This document shows, one piece after another, positions 57,627-64,000 of a stretch of DNA of 64,000 nt; position 1 is the first letter of the stretch; the number at the start of each line of letters is the position of its first letter. The stretch comes from Paenibacillus abyssi (lineage in GTDB: Bacteria > Bacillota > Bacilli > Paenibacillales > Paenibacillaceae), in contig NZ_BMGR01000016.1 of the NCBI RefSeq assembly GCF_014640295.1, forward strand, positions 1-64,000, in the 5' to 3' direction. The notes beneath the pieces were generated by a model. That model was not told the DNA's origin, made no database searches, and was given only the letters and a program-made list of their open reading frames with translations. The translations under genes were made by a program, and so were the position numbers.

Positions 57627-59003
57627 TCACCAACCTTTTTCAGAATCCGAATTGTATAACAAACGGGATCGAACATCCGCTATCAAATATAGCGTACCCG
57701 TAACAACGGCCAAGTCAGCAGGCTTTGTCGCTTCCTGCAGTTTACGGAGCGCTTCTTGCCAATCCGGCTCAACAATGAGCTCAAACGAACGGCCTTCTCC
57801 CACTTCCCGAACCACATCGGCAAGTGTGTCCGCCTCCATTTTTTTGCGAAAATCAGGCTCGGTTACAATAAGCGTGTTCACTAGTGGTAGTATATGCCGC
57901 AATGTCTCCTGATGATTCTTATTTGAGAGCATACCGAGCATAAGATGCAACCGTTCGTATTGATAAGTATCCGTCAGAGCTTCGGCAAGCGATGCCGCGC
58001 CTTCCGGATTATGCGCACCGTCAAGCAGAATTCTAGGCGATTTCGAGACCATTTCAAGCCGTCCTGGCCATGCAGCCTTGCGAAGACCCTCCTGCAGGTC
58101 TTCATCTTCCATGATTAAGGCGTAATACTGGCGCAGCACTTCCAGCGTCATCACGGCGACAGCGGCATTTTGCCGTTGGTGGCTGCCATTCATCGTAATC
58201 GCAAGCGGCTCGATGGATCGAAATAAGCCTTCAAAGCGGAAAACCTGCTCATCTTCTTGACTGGAGAGCGGCAATTCACGGAACTGCTCGCCGAGCAAGT
58301 ACAAGCTGCTTTTGCGCTCCGCCGCCGCTTCACGGATGACGGCTTGTACTTCCGGCTGCAGGACACTGCTGACGACCGGCACACCCGGCTTAATAATCCC
58401 AGCCTTCTCACGGGCAATGTCAGTCAGCGAATCGCCCAAAATGTCCATATGGTCATGTCCGACATTCGTAATGACGGATACGAGCGGAGTTACGATATTC
58501 GTAACATCCATCCGACCACCTAGCCCTGTTTCCCATACAACAAAGTCGGGATACGTTACTTTCGCATAAAACAGAATAGCTAACGCCGTTGAAACCTCGA
58601 ACATGGTCGGCGATCCCAGCTCACTCCCGGCGATCTCTTCCACATGCGGCTTCAGCTCATTAACTAGCTGCAGCAGCGTATCTTCCTCAATGTCTTTCCC
58701 GTTATACTGAAAACGATTCGTAAACTTAGTGATATATGGGGAGGTATAGGTACCGACATCATATCCGCATTGTCTTAAAACCTGCGTGAGATAGGCGCAT
58801 ACCGAGCCCTTCCCATTCGTTCCTGCCACATGTATAAACTTTAACCGCCGGTGCGGGTTGCCGAATCGCTCGAGCAAAAGTTGGATTCGTTCCAGGCCCG
58901 GGCGGATGCCGAAGGGGATTAACCCTTCGATCCACTGCCTTGCCTCATCATATGTTGTAAACGGCGAAGCTTGTTGTTCGGTTGCTTCCTTCATCGTCGT
59001 CAT
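57627..59003 (-). CDS. folC: Bifunctional folylpolyglutamate/dihydrofolate synthase
   Basis: 458 residues. ATP loop AGTNGKGSVCAYL, omega-loop region YTSPYITKFTNRFQ, VWETGLGGRMDVTN, and LLDGAHNPEGA in the C-terminal domain. It links glutamates to folates and may also form dihydrofolate. 15 nt after valS. Confidence 0.97.
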   Translation of the reverse strand: MTTMKEATEQQASPFTTYDEARQWIEGLIPFGIRPGLERIQLLLERFGNPHRRLKFIHVAGTNGKGSVCAYLTQVLRQCGYDVGTYTSPYITKFTNRFQYNGKDIEEDTLLQLVNELKPHVEEIAGSELGSPTMFEVSTALAILFYAKVTYPDFVVWETGLGGRMDVTNIVTPLVSVITNVGHDHMDILGDSLTDIAREKAGIIKPGVPVVSSVLQPEVQAVIREAAAERKSSLYLLGEQFRELPLSSQEDEQVFRFEGLFRSIEPLAITMNGSHQRQNAAVAVMTLEVLRQYYALIMEDEDLQEGLRKAAWPGRLEMVSKSPRILLDGAHNPEGAASLAEALTDTYQYERLHLMLGMLSNKNHQETLRHILPLVNTLIVTEPDFRKKMEADTLADVVREVGEGRSFELIVEPDWQEALRKLQEATKPADLAVVTGTLYLIADVRSRLLYNSDSEKGW

Positions 59004-59018
59004 TCCTTTTCTCGGGCA

Positions 59019-61679
59019 CTATCCGCGCAGCTCAGCAATCCTTGTCAGCACTTTATCCCGTTTATCTGCATAGTCGCTCATTTTGGCCTTCTCTTCTTCG
59101 ATTACCTTCGCTGGAGCTTTTGCTACGAAGCCTTGATTGGCCAATTTTTTCTCGATCCGCTCAACTTCGGCATTCAAGTTCGACAGCTCTTTCTCCAATC
59201 GGGATATTTCCTGAGAAATATCGATTAATCCGGCAAGCGGGAAGTATAGCTCCGCGCCTGTTACAATCGCGCTCATCGCTTTATCCGGAGCCGCTAAGTC
59301 CTGCCCGATCTCCAGCTTGGAGGTACCACAGAAGCGGCGGATATACTCTTCGTTCCGGGACAAGATCGCAGCGGATGACGAATCCGACGGCTTGATCAAT
59401 AGCTCAATCTTTTTGCTCATCGGAACATTCACTTCCGCGCGTATATTACGGACCGCACGAATAAGATCCATAAGAAGCTCCATTTCCCGGGCTGCATCTT
59501 CCGATTCCAGAGCCGCATCAAAGGTCGGCCATTCCGCCAGGGCAATCGTCTCGCCTGTATGAGGCAAGTGCTGCCATATTTCCTCACTGATGAACGGCAT
59601 GAACGGATGGATCAGCCGCTGTGTCCGATCGAGCACGTAAGCCAACACCGATTGGGTAGCCTTTTTCGCCTGCTCATCCTCGCCATACAGGCTTAATTTG
59701 GCAAATTCTATATACCAGTCACACAGGTCGTCCCATATAAAATTGTAAAGCAGCCGGCCGGTTTCTCCGAACTCATAGCTATCAATCAGCCTTGTCACGT
59801 CGCGCGACGTTTCATTTAACCGATGAAGAATCCAACGATCGGCTGTGCTGAGCTGGACTTGAATATTGATATCGCTCGCCTGAACACCCTGCAAATTCAT
59901 AAGCGCAAAGCGAGAGGCGTTCCAAATCTTGTTCGCAAAGTTTCTCGCCTGCTCGACCTTCTCCCAGCGGAACCGCAAATCCTGCCCAGGCGTGCTGCTT
60001 GTAGAAATCATAAAGCGCATCGCATCAGCGCCGTACTTCTCGATCACTTCAAGCGGATCTACCCCGTTGCCGAGCGATTTGGACATTTTTTGTCCATCAG
60101 CGGCCCGCACCAAGCCGTGAATAAGAACATCTTTAAACGGAATTTGATCCGTAAATTCCAATGCGGTGAAGATCATTCTGGCTACCCAGAAATAGATAAT
60201 GTCATAACCCGTGACAAGCACATTTGTCGGGTAGAAGCGTTTCATATCTTCGGTCTCCTCCGGCCACCCGAGTGTGGAGAACGGCCATAATGCCGAGCTG
60301 AACCAGGTATCAAGCACGTCTTCATCCTGTTTAAGCGAAGTCGACCCGCATTTCGAGCAGCTTTGCACATCCGTATGCGCGACGTGCAGCTCACCGCAGG
60401 CTTCGCAGTACCATGCCGGAATGCGGTGTCCCCACCAGAGCTGCCGTGAGATACACCAGTCGCGAACGTTCTCGATCCAATTCAAGTAGATCTTCTCAAA
60501 GCGATCCGGCACAAACTGAACGCCCTTACCTGACTTTTGCGCTTCGATTGCTCTCTCCGCCAGCGGTTTCATCGATACAAACCATTGCGTTGACAAGTAG
60601 GGCTCAACAACGGCGCCGCTGCGCTCGCTGTGGCCGACTTGATGGACATGCTCCTCGATTTTGACGCAAACGCCTTGATTCTGAAGATCTTTGACGATTT
60701 GCTTTCGGCATTCAGCGCGGTCCAAGCCCTCGTAAGGTCCGGCTTGCTCATTCATCGTGCCCTTCTCGTCCATAACGATGATTTGCGGCAGCTGATGGCG
60801 CAGCCCAACTTCAAAATCGTTCGGGTCATGAGCTGGTGTAATCTTAACCGCCCCGCTTCCGAACTCTTTTTCAACATATTCGTCTGCAATAATCGGAATT
60901 TCCCGGCCAATAATCGGCAGGACGAGCATTTGCCCGATCAGGTGTTTGTAACGGTCATCCTCCGGATGTACAGCTACCGCCGTATCGCCAAGCATCGTCT
61001 CCGGACGGGTAGTCGCAACCGTAATCGAGCCTCCGCCTTCCTTAAGCGGATATTGAAGATGGTACAGATTCCCTTGAACTTCTTTGTATTCCACCTCGAT
61101 ATCCGACAAAGCGGTACGAGCGGCGGGATCCCAATTAATGATTTTTTTGCCGCGGTAAATCAAGCCCTTGTTATAGAGCTGCACAAATACTTCACGAACA
61201 GCCTTCGAGAGCCCTTCGTCGAGTGTAAAGCGCTCACGGCTGTAATCCAAAGAAAAGCCCATTTTGGCCCACTGCTCGTGAATCGTATTCGCGTAAAGTT
61301 CCTTCCACTCCCACACCTTCTCCAAAAATTTCTCACGGCCGAGATCATATCGCGAGATTCCTTCCTCGCGCAGCTTCTGCTCTACTTTGGTTTGGGTCGC
61401 AATCCCCGCGTGATCGCTTCCCGGCAGCCATAACGCATCATAGCCCTGCATCCGCTTGGTACGGATCATAATATCCTGCAGCGTAAAATCAAGCGCATGG
61501 CCGATATGCAGCATGCCCGTCACATTCGGCGGCGGGATAACAATCGTGTAAGTTGGCGCATCAGGCCGTTTGCCTGCTTCAAAATAGTTGCCCTTTATCC
61601 AATATTCATACCATTTTTGTTCCGCAGCTTTCGGATCATAAGTTGTTGGCATCTCGGTTGTTGAATTCTTTTCAACCAT
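59019..61679 (-). CDS. valS: Valyl-tRNA synthetase
   Basis: 886 residues. HIGH motif in [16 protein letters not shown]1 editing domain with [22 protein letters not shown] in KMSKSLGNG, anticodon domain, and a C-terminal coiled coil ([23 protein letters not shown]). The ATG at 61679 follows GGAGGG; the longer frame reads into the T-box terminator. Controlled by the T-box leader. Confidence 0.98.
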   Translation of the reverse strand: MVEKNSTTEMPTTYDPKAAEQKWYEYWIKGNYFEAGKRPDAPTYTIVIPPPNVTGMLHIGHALDFTLQDIMIRTKRMQGYDALWLPGSDHAGIATQTKVEQKLREEGISRYDLGREKFLEKVWEWKELYANTIHEQWAKMGFSLDYSRERFTLDEGLSKAVREVFVQLYNKGLIYRGKKIINWDPAARTALSDIEVEYKEVQGNLYHLQYPLKEGGGSITVATTRPETMLGDTAVAVHPEDDRYKHLIGQMLVLPIIGREIPIIADEYVEKEFGSGAVKITPAHDPNDFEVGLRHQLPQIIVMDEKGTMNEQAGPYEGLDRAECRKQIVKDLQNQGVCVKIEEHVHQVGHSERSGAVVEPYLSTQWFVSMKPLAERAIEAQKSGKGVQFVPDRFEKIYLNWIENVRDWCISRQLWWGHRIPAWYCEACGELHVAHTDVQSCSKCGSTSLKQDEDVLDTWFSSALWPFSTLGWPEETEDMKRFYPTNVLVTGYDIIYFWVARMIFTALEFTDQIPFKDVLIHGLVRAADGQKMSKSLGNGVDPLEVIEKYGADAMRFMISTSSTPGQDLRFRWEKVEQARNFANKIWNASRFALMNLQGVQASDINIQVQLSTADRWILHRLNETSRDVTRLIDSYEFGETGRLLYNFIWDDLCDWYIEFAKLSLYGEDEQAKKATQSVLAYVLDRTQRLIHPFMPFISEEIWQHLPHTGETIALAEWPTFDAALESEDAAREMELLMDLIRAVRNIRAEVNVPMSKKIELLIKPSDSSSAAILSRNEEYIRRFCGTSKLEIGQDLAAPDKAMSAIVTGAELYFPLAGLIDISQEISRLEKELSNLNAEVERIEKKLANQGFVAKAPAKVIEEEKAKMSDYADKRDKVLTRIAELRG

Positions 61680-61689
61680 TGTCAGTAAC

Positions 61690-61992
61690 CCTCCATTAAT
61701 CAATGAAATACAAAAAAGCCTCCCGCCCCAAAGGACGAAAAGCTTCTGCTTCCGTGGTACCACCTTTGTTTCGCACAAAGAAGACAACAACGTCGTCTTG
61801 TCTCATGCGACACTCAAACAGATAACGGCTGTGGCCGGCCTGTATTGGCAACATACATTGCTTGGCACAGGCAACTCCAGGGCGACTCATCGCAGTTACA
61901 TCCTGCAGAACCTCTCAGCGCAGACAGTTCCGCTCTCTGAAGGCTTGGCTGCGAACATTCCCCTTCAACGTTGATCTCGATTAAAATCATTA
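61690..61992 (-). promoter_or_regulatory. T-box riboswitch leader of valS
   Basis: The T-box GGTGGTACCACGG lies at 61752-61764. The terminator that follows pairs GCTTTTCGTCC with GGGCGGGAGGC through many G-U pairs and ends in TTTTTTG. In Stem I, GATGTAACTGC offers GTA (Val) as specifier, consistent with valS. Confidence 0.9.
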
Positions 61993-61998
61993 ATTTCT

Positions 61999-62027
61999 AT
62001 GATAACCGTCTTGCAGGCCAGAGTCAA
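61999..62027 (-). promoter_or_regulatory. Sigma-A promoter of valS
   Basis: TTGACT (62027-62022) and TATCAT (62004-61999) are 17 nt apart, just upstream of the T-box leader. Confidence 0.82.
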
Positions 62028-62103
62028 TGGGCGGAGGGGAAATCTTGATACCGCCTGCGCCATTCGTGCCTTACCGCACTTGTATTGATTTCCCCTAATA
62101 CAA

Positions 62104-62130
62104 ATAAAGCCCCGTAAATGGGGCTTTGAG
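62104..62130 (-). terminator. Terminator downstream of spoVID
   Basis: AAAGCCCC/GGGGCTTT is followed by ATTTGTATT on the minus strand. It is 230 nt past the spoVID stop, so the transcript carries a long 3' part. Confidence 0.7.
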
Positions 62131-62196
62131 CTTGTCGATAAACCCCTATGATGAGAATTAGAATTTTTTTGGGGTGGGGGATCCGATTCCGTGGCG

Positions 62197-62249
62197 GTGG
62201 TCCTACCTTCCCTGAATATACGGGTTAAATGAAAGGAAGGGAGGACCAC
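62197..62249. repeat. Long inverted repeat (15-bp arms) downstream of spoVID
   Basis: GTGGTCCTACCTTCC at 62197-62211 pairs with GGAAGGGAGGACCAC at 62235-62249, with one mismatch and a 23-nt loop. No T-run follows on either strand. Two smaller palindromes (AGTTTTCC/GGAAAACT near 62271-62289 and AAGCATATGCTT near 62298) lie between it and spoVID. No gene is seen in 62131-62355. Confidence 0.85.
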
Positions 62250-62355
62250 AAGGCCATCATTGTCATTTGAAAGTTTTCCAAAGGAAAACTCGCTTCGTAA
62301 GCATATGCTTATCGGGCTCGAAAACAGGCTTCCAGGAAAACCACCGGCTTTTAGG

Positions 62356-63624
62356 TTACCCCGATTTCGGGATGTATAATACCTGGCCTTCACTGACGGT
62401 TTGGTCGGAGAGACGGTTATAGAGCACGATTTCGCGCGGGTTAATCGCGTATCGGCTTGCGATTGATTCGAGTGTCTCTTCCCGCTGCACAATGCACAGC
62501 CGCAGCTTGCGAAACTCCGTATGTTCCGATTGCTTGCTCAAGAAAAGCTTTTTCCACTCCACTTCATCGCCAGGTGCCGGACGTGAAGCGGCGGCCTCCT
62601 TTTCCTCGGCTTGGAGCTCCTGCTGTCTTGCCACATACCTGGCTTCCTGCTCTCTTCGATTGGAATGAAGAAGTGTCATGATCCCGACACCGCTCTTCGG
62701 ATGTTCCGGCTCGGGTTGTTTGCCGGAGAAAGCGATTTTCATTTCCTTTTTCGCCTGCTCTGGCGGCTCCGGTTCAGGTTGAGGCGCAGATAGAGGCTCT
62801 AATACAGTATCAAGCTTTGACTCGGGCTCGAGTTTGGGCTGTTCAATTTCAGCCGCAGGCTGCTTTGATTCCGCTTGTTCCTGTACCGCCTCCGGTGTTT
62901 TGCTTGATGATACGGCTGGTTGGGGGCTTTCCTTCTCGCTTTTAGCTTGTGATTCTGCCCGCTCCACGGGCTTGGGCTCATTCACTTCTTGTTCACGCTC
63001 GTCCTGTCCGATAAAGCTCGACCAAGTGACTGTCTGTGGAATCGGCGCGGGCTCGGAAGCAGTTGGTTGACTGAACACTGATTCCCCTGGCTGTTCAGCA
63101 TCCTCCGGCTGCGCCATAGGCTCCCGCTCCTGCTGCAATGCCTGCTGCGGCTGCTCCACTTGCTGCGGCTCCTCTTCATCAGCATGCTGCCGGTTCCGAT
63201 CAATTCGGTGGACGACGGTTATTGCCTCTTCTTGCCATGCTGCGGGCGCTTGCGCCGGCTCGGCCTGCAAGCCCTTCAACGAAAGCACTCCGGTAATGTT
63301 CAACGTTCTCGAGGAAAGCAGATCAACATCAAAGTTATCGATTTCGACAGCGATATCCTCCAGCCGGTGAACCCGGTTCAATGGAAGAGTGATTTCCACC
63401 GGTATCCAATGCTCCAGTGCTTGCGGCACTTGTCTCTCTGCTTGGGAGCTATATACACCGCTTAATAGCAAATTGCCGCGAAGCAGCACCTGCTCCCCAT
63501 GTTGCTCAACTTGAATATGCGGTGTAAGCTCGATCTCTTCCAGTTCTTCAATGGCCGCTACATGCTCGGGCAAATGTACACGTTCGTATACATCAAATCG
63601 CAGACCGCTTGATTGATCCAGCAC
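62356..63624 (-). CDS. spoVID: Stage VI sporulation protein D (SpoVID) with C-terminal LysM
   Basis: 422 residues. An N-terminal beta-rich domain (residues 1-120, RFDVYERVHLPEHVAAIEELEEIELTP) is followed by about 220 residues of Glu/Gln/Pro-rich low complexity, then a LysM (CIVQREETLESIASRYAINPREIVLYN) at the end. SpoVID directs spore coat encasement and recruits SafA in Bacillus. The GTG at 63624 has AAGGGAGG 7 nt away; the ATG at 63651 lacks a good site. Position next to valS matches Bacillus. Confidence 0.9.
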   Translation of the reverse strand: MLDQSSGLRFDVYERVHLPEHVAAIEELEEIELTPHIQVEQHGEQVLLRGNLLLSGVYSSQAERQVPQALEHWIPVEITLPLNRVHRLEDIAVEIDNFDVDLLSSRTLNITGVLSLKGLQAEPAQAPAAWQEEAITVVHRIDRNRQHADEEEPQQVEQPQQALQQEREPMAQPEDAEQPGESVFSQPTASEPAPIPQTVTWSSFIGQDEREQEVNEPKPVERAESQAKSEKESPQPAVSSSKTPEAVQEQAESKQPAAEIEQPKLEPESKLDTVLEPLSAPQPEPEPPEQAKKEMKIAFSGKQPEPEHPKSGVGIMTLLHSNRREQEARYVARQQELQAEEKEAAASRPAPGDEVEWKKLFLSKQSEHTEFRKLRLCIVQREETLESIASRYAINPREIVLYNRLSDQTVSEGQVLYIPKSG

Positions 63625-63717
63625 GATCCATCCTCCCTTCTCATACTCCATAACAGTTCTGACTCACTATCTATCTATATGGGATAAGGAAGAGGAGCAT
63701 GACTATGAATTTGCGGG

Positions 63718-64000
63718 TTACGACAGCCTTTGAATCAGCTTTGATAGCCAAGCAGGGTAAGGGGAATGAATTTCCATGCCTCGCTTATCCCACGGATGGC
63801 TGAAAAAAAGCCGTTCCCCATGAAGCGCTTGATGGTCCAGCAGCCGCTGATCTCCTCCATAAAGCTTGTCGCCGATAAGAGGATGCCCGAGATAACTAAA
63901 ATGCACACGAATTTGGTGGGTTCTGCCGGTTTCCAGCTGAATCCGGACTAGAGATGCCCGGTCATATCGCTCCAGCACTTCGTAATGCGTGACGGCTTGA
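63718..64000 (-). CDS. RluA-family pseudouridine synthase, C-terminal part (cut by window edge)
   Basis: About 94 C-terminal residues are inside the window. RIQLETGRTHQIRVHFSYLGHPLIGD is the RluA/RluC/RluD family motif following the catalytic domain, and LYGG follows. The catalytic Asp (usually in an HRLD motif) lies beyond the right edge. Which rRNA or tRNA position it modifies cannot be said. Confidence 0.9.
   Translation of the reverse strand, partial: QAVTHYEVLERYDRASLVRIQLETGRTHQIRVHFSYLGHPLIGDKLYGGDQRLLDHQALHGERLFFSHPWDKRGMEIHSPYPAWLSKLIQRLS

Noticed and set aside
60630-61433. Plus-strand frame of 267 codons
   Set aside because: Antisense shadow of valS.
61965-62492. Minus-strand frame of 175 codons
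   Set aside because: It covers the valS promoter, the spoVID terminator, the inverted repeat and part of spoVID in another frame; composition is not protein-like.

Overview
The window comes from the chromosome of an endospore-forming Firmicute, most likely Paenibacillaceae (Paenibacillus, Cohnella or a close relative). Gene order closely follows two Bacillus subtilis core blocks (hisS-aspS to ruvCAB, and spoVID-valS-folC to obg-pheB). Sporulation genes are scattered throughout: spoVB, bofC, safA, spo0B, spoIVFA/FB, a spoIIB-like gene, a SpoIID-domain gene and spoVID. A true ruvC, an RNase G and a DUF4321 gene fit Paenibacillaceae better than Bacillus. Almost every gene is on the minus strand. 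No tRNA, rRNA, CRISPR array, prophage or recognisable defence system was seen.

Layout, left to right. 1-396: 5' part of a group II intron lying just past the terminator of the hisS-aspS-tcdA operon. 534-4790: hisS-aspS-tcdA with a T-box leader and a clear promoter. 4950-12510: hemZ, a doubtful small ORF, dtd, relA, apt and recJ. 12559-16886: a divergent CDF-family transporter, comN, spoVB (plus strand), a DUF421 gene and a TIGR04086-type gene. 16941-22757: complete seven-gene Mrp Na+/H+ antiporter operon. 23000-24828: small secreted or membrane protein, CcdC-like protein, alpha/beta hydrolase. 25000-31936: ruvCAB, SpoIID-domain gene, queA, tgt, yajC, with a promoter that carries an SOS-like site. 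32208-34371: bofC and safA. 34566-39498: pheB-hom-thrC-thrB-pheA followed by a collapsed ilvE remnant. 39674-40928: an apparently intact IS3/IS150-type element between pheB and obg. 40947-44340: rplU-prp-rpmA and spo0B-obg. 44352-56075: rng, spoIVFB, spoIVFA, an IS1182 relic, rodA, minD, minC, mreD, mreC, mreB, radC, maf, DUF4321, spoIIB-like. 56219-62030: murC, folC, valS with a second T-box leader. 62108-64000: spoVID and the 3' part of an RluA-type pseudouridine synthase.

Functionally the window combines aminoacyl-tRNA supply (T-box controlled), stringent response and purine salvage (relA, apt), Holliday-junction repair (ruvCAB, recJ, radC), queuosine modification (queA-tgt), cell-shape and division-site machinery (mreBCD, minCD, rodA), threonine and phenylalanine synthesis, ribosomal large-subunit assembly (L21, L27 and its processing protease Prp, Obg), and membrane/sporulation signalling.

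I did not find a convincing undescribed system. The most unusual observations are two collapsed genes that keep only their two ends (ilvE and an IS1182 transposase), mobile elements beside terminators, a CDF-family protein lacking the usual metal ligands, a Spo0B with an N-terminal membrane hairpin, and an unexplained long inverted repeat downstream of spoVID.
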